NCBI GenBank assembly: GCA_052143835.1
Contig: JBKQRV010000042.1
Location: 62,001-126,000 of the forward strand
Source: DASPPM01 sp052143835
GTDB taxonomy: Bacteria > Pseudomonadota > Alphaproteobacteria > JACZXZ01
DNA length: 64,000 nucleotides
Direction of reading: 5' to 3'
The notes under the pieces are model-generated. The model was not told where the DNA came from and ran no database searches. It saw only the letters and a program-made list of their open reading frames with translations. Shown piece after piece: positions 23,075 through 32,256 of the stretch; position 1 is the first letter of the stretch, and every line of letters starts with the position of its first letter. The position numbers and the translations under genes were made by a program.

Positions 23075-25428
23075 CTCGGCTCCGCTACATTTGGCCGGTC
23101 GCCGCCGTCCTCGCGCTCTTGCCTGCCGCCGCAGGGGCGCAAAGCCAATCAGCCGGTCCCGACCCCGAGGCACCGCCGACCCTCGTCCTGCCGCCGATCG
23201 AGGTCATCGGCACCACCCCGCTCCCTGGCACCGGGATCGACCGGGACAAGGTGCCGTCCAATGTTCAAAGCCTGACAGCACCCGACATCTCGAAGCAGGG
23301 GCCGGCGGCACTCAGTACCGAGCTCGACCAGCGGCTGGGCAGCGTCAACATAAACTCCAACCAGGACAATCCCTTTCAGCCGGACATCCAATATCGCGGC
23401 TTCGAGGCCTCGCCCGTCCTCGGCACGCCCATCGGCGTTGCCGTGTACCAGAACGGCATTCGGCTCAACGAACCCTTCGGCGACAATCTCAACTGGGATC
23501 TCGTCCCCGACATCGCCGTAAATCGGGCGAGCGTTATCCCCTCGAACCCGGTCTATGGGCTCAATGCGCTCGGCGGCGCGCTCGTCCTCGACATGAAGAA
23601 CGGGTTCAACTTCCAGGGTGGGGAGGCGGAAGCCTCGGGCGGGTCGTTCGGGCGGCGCCAGTTCACCTTGCAATACGGCAGGCAGACTGGCAATTTCGGC
23701 GTCTACATCGCAGGCAACGCATACAACGACGACGGCTTCCGGGCGTTCTCGCCGAGCCAAGTGCGGCAGCTCTACGCCGATATCGGCGTCGAGGGGGAGC
23801 GCGGCGGCCTCCACCTCAACGTCACGGGTGCCGACAATTACCTGTCGGGCGTCGGGCCGACGCCGATCCAGCTCGTCGACATCGATCGCAGTGCGGTCTT
23901 CACCTCGCCGCAGACGTTCCACAACACGCTCGTCATGCCATCGTTGAACGGCGACTACTTTGCCAGCGACACGCTGTCCTTCCAGGGCAACGTCTATCTG
24001 CGCAGCGCCGCGCGCAAGGTGGTCAACGGAAACACCACCGACGCGCAGCTCTGCGCCGATCCCACGCTGCTCTGCCTCGGCGACGATACGACGCCCTTGA
24101 TCGACACCAGCGGGGCTCAGGTGCCATCGAGCGTCCTCGGCGGCGGGATAGCCGGCGAGAACGACAACAGCTCCATCACCTCGCTGGGCCTCGGCGGCTC
24201 GCTGCAAGGCACCGAGCGCGCCCCGCTCTTCGCTCACGACAACAATCTCGTCGTGGGTGCCAGCCTCGATCATGCCGACGTGAGCTTCAACTCGACGAAT
24301 GAGCTTGGGATCATCGACCCGAGCACGCTCGCCGTGACGGGACTGGGCATCATCATCGATCAGCCCGACGGCTCGCTCGCGCCGGTCGACCTGGAGACCA
24401 CCAACAGCTATTACGGCCTCTATGCGACCGACACCTTCGACGTTACGTCGAGCCTGTCGGCGACGGTCGGCGGCCGATACAACCTCGCCCTCATCCATCT
24501 CATCGATAAGATCGGCACGGCGCTCAACGGAGAGAGCCGATACAGTCGGTTCAACCCCTCGGCCGGGGCGACCTACAAGATCACGCCGAACGTGACCGGC
24601 TATATCGGCTATGCCGAAGCCAATCGCGCGCCGACAGCGGGCGAGATCGCCTGCTCCAACCCGGCGCGGCCGTGCAGCCTCGACAACTTCCTCACCTCGG
24701 ATCCGCCCGGCCTCAAGCAGGTGACAGCACACACCTACGAGGCCGGCTTGCGCGGCCAGTTCCGCACAGACATTGCCGGTAAGGCGGGGCGGGTCGATTG
24801 GAACCTCGGCCTGTTCCGGACCGACCTCACGGACGATATCCTCAACGTTCCGAGCGCCATCATAAGCAGCGGCTTCTTCGAGAACGTCGGCAACACGCGG
24901 CGGCAAGGGATCGAATCCGGCATCGGCTATCGCGACGACAAGTGGCAGGTGGGCGCCAGCTACAGCCTGGTCGACGCGACCTTCCAAAGCCCCATCACCT
25001 TGAGCTCGCCGAACAATCCCTTTGCCGACGCCAGCGGCAACATCGAGGTGCGGCCAGGCGACCAGCTGCCCGGCATTCCGAAGCATCGCCTGAAGCTGGA
25101 CGCCGACTATGCGCTCACCGACAAATGGACGGTCGGCGGCGGCGTGATCGTCGAAAGCGGTCAATATTACTTTGGCGACGAATCGAACCAAAACCCCAAG
25201 CTCGGCGGCTTTTACGTCATGAACCTTCGCTCCTCTTATCGCATCACGGACGGCGTCGAGCTCTTCGTCCTGGTCGAGAATCTGACCGACAGCAAATACG
25301 CGACCTACGGCATCTTCGGCGACGTGACCAAGACGCCGCTTCCCGGCGTGGCGAATCCGTCCGACCCGCGCTTCGTCAGCGTGGCGCCGCCGCTTGCGGC
25401 CTACGGGGGAATAAGGATCAGGTTCTGA
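23071..25428 (+). CDS. TonB-dependent outer-membrane receptor
   Basis: It starts at GTG 23071, overlapping the tonB stop. The 785 residues comprise a signal peptide ending in GAQS, a TonB box-like start (LPPIEVIGTTPL), a plug domain (about 45-190; DIQYRGFEASPVLGTPIGVAVYQ kept in parts, NPVYGLNALGGALVL) and a 22-stranded barrel ending in GGIRIRF, the terminal Phe expected for barrel assembly. The barrel repeats YGLYATDTFDV, GRYNLALIHL and YIGYAEANRAPT are typical. The ligand is unknown. The gene lacks a cognate ABC importer or siderophore gene next door, and the adjacent sugar-type permeases run in the opposite direction. Confidence 0.93.
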   Translation: MTRLRYIWPVAAVLALLPAAAGAQSQSAGPDPEAPPTLVLPPIEVIGTTPLPGTGIDRDKVPSNVQSLTAPDISKQGPAALSTELDQRLGSVNINSNQDNPFQPDIQYRGFEASPVLGTPIGVAVYQNGIRLNEPFGDNLNWDLVPDIAVNRASVIPSNPVYGLNALGGALVLDMKNGFNFQGGEAEASGGSFGRRQFTLQYGRQTGNFGVYIAGNAYNDDGFRAFSPSQVRQLYADIGVEGERGGLHLNVTGADNYLSGVGPTPIQLVDIDRSAVFTSPQTFHNTLVMPSLNGDYFASDTLSFQGNVYLRSAARKVVNGNTTDAQLCADPTLLCLGDDTTPLIDTSGAQVPSSVLGGGIAGENDNSSITSLGLGGSLQGTERAPLFAHDNNLVVGASLDHADVSFNSTNELGIIDPSTLAVTGLGIIIDQPDGSLAPVDLETTNSYYGLYATDTFDVTSSLSATVGGRYNLALIHLIDKIGTALNGESRYSRFNPSAGATYKITPNVTGYIGYAEANRAPTAGEIACSNPARPCSLDNFLTSDPPGLKQVTAHTYEAGLRGQFRTDIAGKAGRVDWNLGLFRTDLTDDILNVPSAIISSGFFENVGNTRRQGIESGIGYRDDKWQVGASYSLVDATFQSPITLSSPNNPFADASGNIEVRPGDQLPGIPKHRLKLDADYALTDKWTVGGGVIVESGQYYFGDESNQNPKLGGFYVMNLRSSYRITDGVELFVLVENLTDSKYATYGIFGDVTKTPLPGVANPSDPRFVSVAPPLAAYGGIRIRF

Positions 25429-25547
25429 TCGGGCGAGATCCCGCTCGACTGAGCTTCCCCCGGCAATCGACATGCAGAGGAGCCGCGCGCCGTGCGAGTG
25501 CCGGGTTTCACCTCATCGAAGCGCCGCTCCCACTCTTGCCGCGCGCG

Positions 25548-26438
25548 TCAGCCCTTGATGCCGCCCGCTGTCAGGCCCCTCGCCATGTAACGGCGCAGCG
25601 CGTAAAAGATCGCGATTGGCGGCAGGGAATAAACGATCGCGATCGCCATCATGTAGTTCCACGGCGCGTCATCGTCGTCGAAGAACTGTTCCAGCGCCAC
25701 GGCGACCGTCGTATGCCTTTCCGACATGAGCAGCATGTATTGATAGAAGTAGTCGTTCCAGGCGAACAATAGCGCGTAGGTGCCCACGGCTGCGAGTGCA
25801 GGCGCCGCCAATGGCACATAGATGCGCAAATATACCTGAACGACCGAAGCGCCATCGATCCGCGCCGCGTCGTCGAGCTCGCTCGGGATCAGTTTCCCGT
25901 ATTGCAGCAACACCAGGATGGCGTAAGGGGTCGCGAACGTCACTTCCGCCGCGATGACCGCCCAGAGGTTGTCCAACAGCCCGTAGATGTGCATGACCCG
26001 AAGGAACGGGATGATCAGGGTCGACGACGGGATCACATAGGTGATGAGTGCCGTGTTGCTGAGCGTCCAATCCTTGCCGAGGCGCATGCGGCCGATCGCG
26101 AAACTCGCGAGCGAGCTGATCAGCACGGTCAACGCCGTCACCAGCAAGCCGATGTAGATACTGTTGCCGAACTGGCCCCAGATATGCTCGACGTCGTCGG
26201 CCTCCTCGGTCCATAGCGCGACGAAGCTGGCGATCGTCGGGTGCGGCGGCCAGATGTCCCCGGCAAACTCGTTGTGGCCCTCAGGATCGAGCGCGACCAG
26301 AAACATGTTGTAAACAGGGATGAGCGACCAGATGACGATGACGGCCCCGAGCAACACCGAGGCGGCTTCGACGAGAAGCCGGCGCAGCCTGTAATGCGGT
26401 CTGCGTCCCGGCCGGCCAGAGAACAAAGCGACGCTCAC
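25548..26438 (-). CDS. Carbohydrate-type ABC permease, MalG-like (second copy)
   Basis: The start is GTG 26438, overlapping the preceding permease stop by four bases. The 296-residue protein has six membrane helices and the EAA loop ELDDAARIDGASVVQVYLRI that contacts the ATPase. The C-terminus AR(G)LTAGGIKG is typical of MalG/CUT1 permeases. It is closely similar throughout to the gene at 27496-28386 (for example NSIYIG, LASFAIGRMRL, AEVTFATPYAI, APWNYMMAIAIVY), showing tandem duplication of the permease pair. It is last in the reverse-strand cluster. No ATPase gene follows; the next gene is the TonB-dependent receptor on the other strand. Confidence 0.92.
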   Translation of the reverse strand: MSVALFSGRPGRRPHYRLRRLLVEAASVLLGAVIVIWSLIPVYNMFLVALDPEGHNEFAGDIWPPHPTIASFVALWTEEADDVEHIWGQFGNSIYIGLLVTALTVLISSLASFAIGRMRLGKDWTLSNTALITYVIPSSTLIIPFLRVMHIYGLLDNLWAVIAAEVTFATPYAILVLLQYGKLIPSELDDAARIDGASVVQVYLRIYVPLAAPALAAVGTYALLFAWNDYFYQYMLLMSERHTTVAVALEQFFDDDDAPWNYMMAIAIVYSLPPIAIFYALRRYMARGLTAGGIKG

Positions 26439-27355
26439 AACTGCACCTCCGTCATCTGCAGCCGGCGCATCAGCAGGATCACGGTCGGAATCAGCAACGG
26501 AAGAGCCGAGAGCCCTGCCGCCACGCCGAGCCGCGGGTGGGCGAAATCGAGGGCGTAGTGAAATCCGAGCGTGGAGAGAACGTCGGAGGAGAATGCCGGC
26601 CCGCCGCCCGAGACGAACAGCACGGGCGTGTAGTCGCCGAATGTCCAGATCGTCGAGATCAGAGTGCTGATGAAGTAGAGGTTCGCGAGAAGCGGCACCG
26701 TGATATGGAGGAACCGGCGATAGGGAGAGGCACCGTCCACGTCGGCCGCGTCATAGAGGTCCTGCGGGATCGCCATCCGGCCACCGAGGAAGATCAGGGT
26801 CCAGAGCGGCATCCATTTCCAGATATCGGCGACGATGTCCCACGCGAGGGCGAGCGAGCCATTATTTAACCAGTACGGACCGTCGATCCCGAAAAAGACC
26901 GACAACAAGCGGTCGATCAAACCCCGGTCGCCGGCGACCAGCATCCAATGGAAGGAAAGAAATGCGGGAACCGCCGGCAACGTCCATGGCAGGATATAGA
27001 TGATCAGCAGGAGCTTGATCCAGCGGCGGCGGCGCGCGAAGAAGCCCGACAGCAACAGGGCGAGGAACATCTGCACGTTCACCGCGAGCCCGACGAAGAG
27101 CACGGTATTGACCGCCGCCGCGACGTAGCGCGGGTCGGAGAATAGCTCTCTATAGAGCGACGGACTGCTGCCCAGCCACAGCCCATAGCCCATCGGGTAG
27201 ATGACGAAGGCGACGAACACCGCCGCATAGGGCAGCACAAAAGCGAGCGACCAGGTGAGATCCGGGCCGTGCAGGTGGCCGTGCCAAATGGGCCGCCGCG
27301 GCCAGTTCGCGAAGATAGGCCTGCCGAGTGCGAGAACCTGCCGCGTGCTGCTCAC
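26435..27355 (-). CDS. Carbohydrate-type ABC permease, MalF-like (second copy)
   Basis: This 306-residue protein has six helices and the EAA motif DLYDAADVDGASPYRRFLHI. The N-terminal segment is TWSLAFVLPYAAVFVAFVIYP, typical for MalF/UgpA-type (CUT1) importers. It is paralogous to the permease at 28383-29315 (GFF.RRR.W.K.LLLIY.LPW, FVSGGGPA.S). The start at 27355 is followed upstream by a 140 bp gap, so this second pair could have its own promoter or be cotranscribed. It pairs with the MalG-like gene through a GTGA overlap. Confidence 0.92.
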   Translation of the reverse strand: MSSTRQVLALGRPIFANWPRRPIWHGHLHGPDLTWSLAFVLPYAAVFVAFVIYPMGYGLWLGSSPSLYRELFSDPRYVAAAVNTVLFVGLAVNVQMFLALLLSGFFARRRRWIKLLLIIYILPWTLPAVPAFLSFHWMLVAGDRGLIDRLLSVFFGIDGPYWLNNGSLALAWDIVADIWKWMPLWTLIFLGGRMAIPQDLYDAADVDGASPYRRFLHITVPLLANLYFISTLISTIWTFGDYTPVLFVSGGGPAFSSDVLSTLGFHYALDFAHPRLGVAAGLSALPLLIPTVILLMRRLQMTEVQL

Positions 27356-27495
27356 GCGCGCCCCTTAAACCGACATTCCCCCGACGGCCGACCAAACCGG
27401 ACCTTCGTTGGGAAGAGTACGGCCGCCGCGGCTACCGACAAAACCGCAAGCCGCCTCGAGCGTGGTCTCGTGCTGTGCCGTGTGGAGCGCCGGCC

Positions 27496-28386
27496 TCAGC
27501 CCTTGACGCCACCCATGGTGAGGCCCGCGGTCATGCGGCGGCGGAAGGCGTAATAGATCGCAACCGGCGGCAGCGCATAGATGATGGCGGTCGCCATCAT
27601 GTAGTTCCACGGCGCCTCGTCGCTGTTGAGGAACTGCGCCAAGGCCACCGGCACCGTCATGCTTTGCTTCGACGACAGCAGCAGGAACTGGTAGAGATAC
27701 TCGTTCCACGCGAGCAGCAGCGCGTAGGTGCCGACCGCGACCAGCGCCGGCGCCATCAGCGGCAGATAGATGCGAAAGTAAACCTGCATGGGCGAGGCGC
27801 CGTCGATGCGCGCCGCCTCGTCGAGCTCGATCGGAATGCTGACGGCGTATTGCTGGAAAATGAAGATGGCGTAAGGCGTGGCGAAGGTCACCTCAGCGGC
27901 GATCACCGACCAGAGGTTGTTCGAGAGGTCGTAAAAATGCATGATCCGGTAGAACGGGATCGCCAGGAAGGAGGCCGGAATGACGTAGGTCAAGAGCGCG
28001 GCATTGCTCAAAAGCCAGCCGAAGCGGAGGCGCATCCGCCCGATCGCGAAGCTGGCCAGCGAGCCGATGAACAGCGTCAGGAACACCGTCGCCACGCCGA
28101 TATAGAGGCTATTGCCGAACTGGTGCCAGAAATAGTCGAGATACCAGTAGCCTTGGGTTACGACGATCCAGAAGCTCGCAAACGAAGGCTGCTTCGGCCA
28201 GATGTCGGTCGTGAACACGGCACCGTGAGATTCGAACGCCACCATCACCATGTTGTAGATCGGCGTGAGCGTCCAGATCAGGATCACAACGCCGAACGCC
28301 AGCGCCGCCGCCTCGCTTAGGTTTCGCCGCAGCCGGTAATGGGGGCGCCGCCGGATCGGCGGGCCATCCATCAGCTCCGCGCTCAC
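27496..28386 (-). CDS. Carbohydrate-type ABC permease, MalG-like (first copy)
   Basis: I chose GTG 28386, which overlaps the stop of the upstream permease by four bases exactly as in the paralogous pair; ATG 28371 is an alternative. The 296 residues form six helices, with EAA motif ELDEAARIDGASPMQVYFRI and C-terminus TAGLTMGGVKG. It forms the heterodimeric channel with the MalF-like neighbour and is fed by the binding protein at 29325-30710. Substrate class is inferred as sugar, polyol or glycerol-phosphate-like from the CUT1 family. Confidence 0.92.
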   Translation of the reverse strand: MSAELMDGPPIRRRPHYRLRRNLSEAAALAFGVVILIWTLTPIYNMVMVAFESHGAVFTTDIWPKQPSFASFWIVVTQGYWYLDYFWHQFGNSLYIGVATVFLTLFIGSLASFAIGRMRLRFGWLLSNAALLTYVIPASFLAIPFYRIMHFYDLSNNLWSVIAAEVTFATPYAIFIFQQYAVSIPIELDEAARIDGASPMQVYFRIYLPLMAPALVAVGTYALLLAWNEYLYQFLLLSSKQSMTVPVALAQFLNSDEAPWNYMMATAIIYALPPVAIYYAFRRRMTAGLTMGGVKG

Positions 28387-29315
28387 AGGCGCACTTCCGT
28401 GGTGCGCAGCTTGCGCATCAGCAGGATCACCAGCGGGATCATCAGCGGCAGCGACGACATGACCGCCGCCACGCCGAGGTCCGGCCGCGCGATGTCGAAG
28501 GCGTCGCGGATGCCGAGCGTCGCCAGCACGTGCGTCGAGAGCGCAGGCCCGCCGCCCGAGACGAAATAGACCGAGTTGAAGTCGCCGAGCGTGAAGATCG
28601 TCGAGAGCAGCGTGCAAATGAGATAGAGATTGGCGAGCAGCGGGAAGGTGACATGGACAAATCGCCGCAATCCTGTGGCGCCATCCATCTCCGCCGCCTC
28701 GTAGAGCTCCTGCGGGACCGCCATCCTTCCTGCCAGCAGGATCACGGTCCAGAACGGCATCCACTTCCAGATGTGCGACACGATGACCGAGCCCAGCGCC
28801 AGCCAGCGCGAGGTCTCGATCCAGCCCGGGCCATCGATGCCGAAGACGTCCCACATGAGGTTGTTGAGGAGGCCCCACTGGCCGTTCAGCATCCAGTGGA
28901 TCGAGATGAAGGCGGGGAGCGCCGGCACCGCCCAGGGCAGCACGTAGATCAGCAGCAGGCCCTTCACCCACCAGCCGCGCCGCATGAAGAAGCCCGACAA
29001 CAAGAGCGCCCCGAACATCTTCAAGTTCACGCCGATGCCGACATAGAGCACGGTGTTGACCACCGTGCGCTGATAGATCGGGTCGGCAAACAGCTCCGCA
29101 TAGAGGCTCGGCTTATGGCCGAGCCACAGCCCGTAAGCGACGGGATAGGCCACGAAGGCCAGGAACAGCGCGATGTAGGGTACGGTGAAGGCGACGGCCC
29201 AAGTGAACTCCGAGCCTTGCAAGCCGCCCCGCCACGCGCGCAGGCGCCGCCGCGGGAGCGAGACCCTCCGAGGAACAAACGCCTCGGTAGTCTTGAGAAC
29301 TTGGGCGCCGTCCAT
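28383..29315 (-). CDS. Carbohydrate-type ABC permease, MalF-like (first copy)
   Basis: This 310-residue protein has six helices, starting with WAVAFTVPYIALFLAFVAYP. The EAA motif is ELYEAAEMDGATGLRRFVHV. It starts at ATG 29315, 9 bp after the substrate-binding protein gene, so the two are surely cotranscribed. It shares the family segments VLPWAVPALPAFISIHWML and YFVSGGGPALSTHVLAT with its duplicate at 26435-27355. Confidence 0.93.
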   Translation of the reverse strand: MDGAQVLKTTEAFVPRRVSLPRRRLRAWRGGLQGSEFTWAVAFTVPYIALFLAFVAYPVAYGLWLGHKPSLYAELFADPIYQRTVVNTVLYVGIGVNLKMFGALLLSGFFMRRGWWVKGLLLIYVLPWAVPALPAFISIHWMLNGQWGLLNNLMWDVFGIDGPGWIETSRWLALGSVIVSHIWKWMPFWTVILLAGRMAVPQELYEAAEMDGATGLRRFVHVTFPLLANLYLICTLLSTIFTLGDFNSVYFVSGGGPALSTHVLATLGIRDAFDIARPDLGVAAVMSSLPLMIPLVILLMRKLRTTEVRL

Positions 29316-29324
29316 GCTCGCCTC

Positions 29325-30710
29325 TCAGCTCTGCACGACAGGATATTTCGCGAGGATCGTCTTGATCTTGCCGAGCGCGCTCTCCGCCGCCGCCTGGGGC
29401 GTCATGCCGTGCTGGATGACATCCGCGTGAGCGACGCCCCAAATCTGCTGCGCGTTCGCCTCGGCATAGCCCGGATTGTAGACGGCGAAGGCCGCGACGG
29501 TCGGGTTCACCAGTCCTTCCTCGGTATAGGCCTTGACGTGCGGGTCCTTGGGGTCGAGCCAGAACGGGTCCTTCTTGATGAGGCTCGGCATCGTCGGCAG
29601 CCAGCGTCCCAGCCCGGCCTTGAGATAGGCGTCCGTCACCTCGGGCCGGATCACGTACTTGAGGAAGTCCTTGGCCACCTCGACGTTCTTGGCGCCCCTC
29701 GGCACGAAGGCGCCCTCGACGAGGATCTGCTCCGGCATCGGCTTGCCCGCGTTGTCGAGCGGCATGCCCAAGGTCACGATGTCGTCGTACTGTGCCTTGT
29801 CGTGGATGAGTGCTACCTCGGTCGAGATCGTCCCGTCCAGATCAATGACGAACTGCTTCGCGTGGAAGGCGTTGTTGTCGTCGGCATCGTTCCAGCTGAG
29901 CGCCCCGGGCGGGATGTAGCCGTCCTTGTAGGCGGTGGTGAGGTAGGTCAGCGTCTTGATCACCGCCTCCTTGACCTGCGGATCATCGAGATGCGGCTGG
30001 CCGTCCTTGGTGATGATGCCGCCGCCGCCGTTGGCGATGAGGAAATGGTGGAACAGGACGTTGCCGTCGTTCGGTCCCACGGTGGTGAGCTGCAGGCCGA
30101 GCGAATAGACGCCGCGCATCCCCTGGTCGCGCAGCTTCTGCTGCATCGGCTTGAAGAAGTCCCAAAACGCGTCCCAGTTTTTCGGCGCGTCGGCCAGCTT
30201 GTAGCCGGCCTTCTCGACGAGCGAGGTCCAGATATGAAAGGGCGTGGCATTAAGCTTGTAGGGCGCCATATAGAAGCCGCGTTTCTTCGTGACGCTGTTG
30301 TAGTACTGCGCACCCTCGTAAGCGGTGGGCATGTACTCTGATTTCTGCGTCTCGACCACGTCGGTCAGGTCGACCAGCTTGTCGTGGTAGGCGTTTTGCG
30401 GAATGACGTTCTGGCTGCCGGCGTCGTGAGACATAACATCCGGGACGTCGCCGGTGGTGACAGCCGAGACGATCTTCTGCATCAACGGCCCGAAGGGAAT
30501 GAGGCTGTAGTCGATCTTGTTGCCGCTCGCCTTCTCGTACTCCGCGACCATGTTGCGGAAGGAGGCGTCCTCCTCGGGCACAAAGCCCTGGGTCCACCAA
30601 ACGCTCGCGGTCTTGGCCTCGGCGTTGGCGATGAAGGGTCGGGCGAGGGCCCCGGCCGCCGCCAATCCCAATGATGCGCGAAGCACCGAGCGCCTGCTCA
30701 GTCTATTCAT
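29325..30710 (-). CDS. ABC transporter solute-binding protein, family 1, Tat-exported
   Basis: ATG 30710 was chosen over ATG 30716 because GGGAGG then sits 7 bases upstream. The 461-residue protein opens with a Tat-type signal (SRRSVLRASLGLAAAGALA). The body has the family-1 (MalE/UgpB-like) pattern: WWTQGFVPEED, FRNMVAEYEKASG, DVPDVMSHD, FHHFLIANGGGGIITKDG, then FVIDLDGTIST and GAFVPRGAKNVEVAKDFLKY. It delivers an unknown, probably carbohydrate-like, ligand to the permeases downstream. It is the only binding protein for two permease pairs and no ATPase gene is linked, so an ATPase such as MsmK/UgpC must come from elsewhere in the genome. Confidence 0.92.
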   Translation of the reverse strand: MNRLSRRSVLRASLGLAAAGALARPFIANAEAKTASVWWTQGFVPEEDASFRNMVAEYEKASGNKIDYSLIPFGPLMQKIVSAVTTGDVPDVMSHDAGSQNVIPQNAYHDKLVDLTDVVETQKSEYMPTAYEGAQYYNSVTKKRGFYMAPYKLNATPFHIWTSLVEKAGYKLADAPKNWDAFWDFFKPMQQKLRDQGMRGVYSLGLQLTTVGPNDGNVLFHHFLIANGGGGIITKDGQPHLDDPQVKEAVIKTLTYLTTAYKDGYIPPGALSWNDADDNNAFHAKQFVIDLDGTISTEVALIHDKAQYDDIVTLGMPLDNAGKPMPEQILVEGAFVPRGAKNVEVAKDFLKYVIRPEVTDAYLKAGLGRWLPTMPSLIKKDPFWLDPKDPHVKAYTEEGLVNPTVAAFAVYNPGYAEANAQQIWGVAHADVIQHGMTPQAAAESALGKIKTILAKYPVVQS

Positions 30711-31124
30711 GGCCATCCTCCCTTGTCCTCCGCTGGTGCCACGACATTCGGTCGCAACCCGCGTTCCGTATTTATCGAAAGGCAAGCACCTGGGCACGCC
30801 AACCTTTTCAGCGGGCGCTATCTCAGGTCAAATCCGGCGCGGTCGCTTCGGCGGGGGCCATATCCGGCACGATTTCCTGCCCCGCGTTCCCGCGGGATTT
30901 GCAGGCGTCGGTTCAGCCACTAACCGGGCTTTGCCGCGGCAGTGGCTACGGCCATGGCCCCAGCCTGCCATCGCCGGACTGCTCCGATCCGGGAGCATTG
31001 CGTTAAGTGTATAGTCGTCATGCGAAATTGTCGATGGTAAAGTGTGGACGGAACCCCTGCCGCAATCGACCGATTCCCCCCCTGGCGGCGCCCCGGATTT
31101 GCATCTGCTGCGCCATGCGATCGC
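30711..31124. other. Gene-free region upstream of the sugar-type ABC operon
   Basis: The 414 bp hold the promoter of the ABC operon and the 3' end of the dehydrogenase gene, both on the reverse strand. I see no supported gene, repeat or clear operator. Confidence 0.5.
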
Positions 31125-32009
31125 TCATCCTCGCTCGAGGCCCGCCATGCGCTCGAGCACGGCGCAGACCGCGGCCGTGTCCTTGCCGCCTAAACCGAGG
31201 CCGATCGCGGCGTCGTAGACGGGAGCGCTCGCCGAGAAGAGCGGCGTCGCAACGCCGAGCGCCGCGGCAAAGCCGGCGATCACCGCCATGTCCTTCTGCC
31301 ACACGTCGATCTTCATGCTGGGCGGCTCGTAGCGTTGTGCGGCCATGAGCGGGGCCCTCAGCTCGAAGACGCGCGAGGTTCCCGCCCCGCTCGCGATCAC
31401 CTCGCGAATCGTCTCCGGAGCGAGCCCGGCCTTGATGCCGAGCACCATCGCTTCCGCCGTGGCCACGTTGTGGATGGCCACGAGGAGGTTGGCGACGAAT
31501 TTCATCTTGCTGCCGTTGCCGAAGGCGCCGAGATAGTGGGTGACGCGCGCGAACTGGGCGAAGACGGGGCTCGCGCGGTCGAAGGCGGCGGCATCGCCCG
31601 AGGCGTAGACCGCGAGGTCGCGCGTCACCGCCTGCGCTCCGGTACCGCTCAGCGGACAATCGAGGAGCGCTATTCCGGCCCCCGCGAGAGCCGCGCGATT
31701 GCGCTCCTTGACCTCGATCGGCAGCGTGCTGAGCTCGGCTATGACCTGCCCCTTGCGGCGAGCCGAGAGCAATCCGCGCGGGCCCGCGACGGTCTCATCC
31801 AGCGCCGCCGCACTCGGCAGGCTGGTAAGCACGACCTCGCACGCGCGAGCGACTTCCTCAGCTGATCCCAGTGCCTCTCCGCCCGCGCTCCGCAACGCCT
31901 CGAGGCGGTCCTTGTCGATGTCGAAGCCCGCAACGCCGGAGCCGGCCACAATCAGATTGCGCGCGATCGCCGAGCCCATGATGCCGATGCCGATGACGCC
32001 TACCTTCAT
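31125..32009 (-). CDS. Beta-hydroxyacid dehydrogenase (3-hydroxyisobutyrate dehydrogenase family)
   Basis: The start is ATG 32009 with GGGAGGG upstream; the frame extends further but without homology. The 294 residues contain the NAD(P)-binding glycine motif VIGIGIMGSAIARNL, the substrate-binding stretch DCPLSGTGAQA, and the catalytic-lysine region GNGSKMKFVANLL. The C-terminal helical domain has KDMAVIAGFAAALGV. The family oxidises beta-hydroxyacids such as 3-hydroxyisobutyrate, tartronate semialdehyde (reverse) or gamma-hydroxybutyrate; the specific substrate is not evident. It is divergent from the LivKHMGF operon. Confidence 0.92.
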   Translation of the reverse strand: MKVGVIGIGIMGSAIARNLIVAGSGVAGFDIDKDRLEALRSAGGEALGSAEEVARACEVVLTSLPSAAALDETVAGPRGLLSARRKGQVIAELSTLPIEVKERNRAALAGAGIALLDCPLSGTGAQAVTRDLAVYASGDAAAFDRASPVFAQFARVTHYLGAFGNGSKMKFVANLLVAIHNVATAEAMVLGIKAGLAPETIREVIASGAGTSRVFELRAPLMAAQRYEPPSMKIDVWQKDMAVIAGFAAALGVATPLFSASAPVYDAAIGLGLGGKDTAAVCAVLERMAGLERG

Positions 32010-32256
32010 GATTGCGCCCTCCCTCCCCTGCCGGCCGCCGGTGCCGGTGCGTATTATAGTGCTCGCCGGCTCAGCACTGCGCAAATTGCCGGCGCGCCGG
32101 AGTATCGCGGAAATGACGGAGACCGTGACCGCGCTGTCATGGACGTGCGGGCTCCCTCGGCCATTTTCCACTAGACGGGTGCGGGCGCCCTCCCGCATCA
32201 TGCTTAGCAAACGATCAAGGACGCCCCAGGCAAAAAGGGGCTGAAGGGAGGATGTC

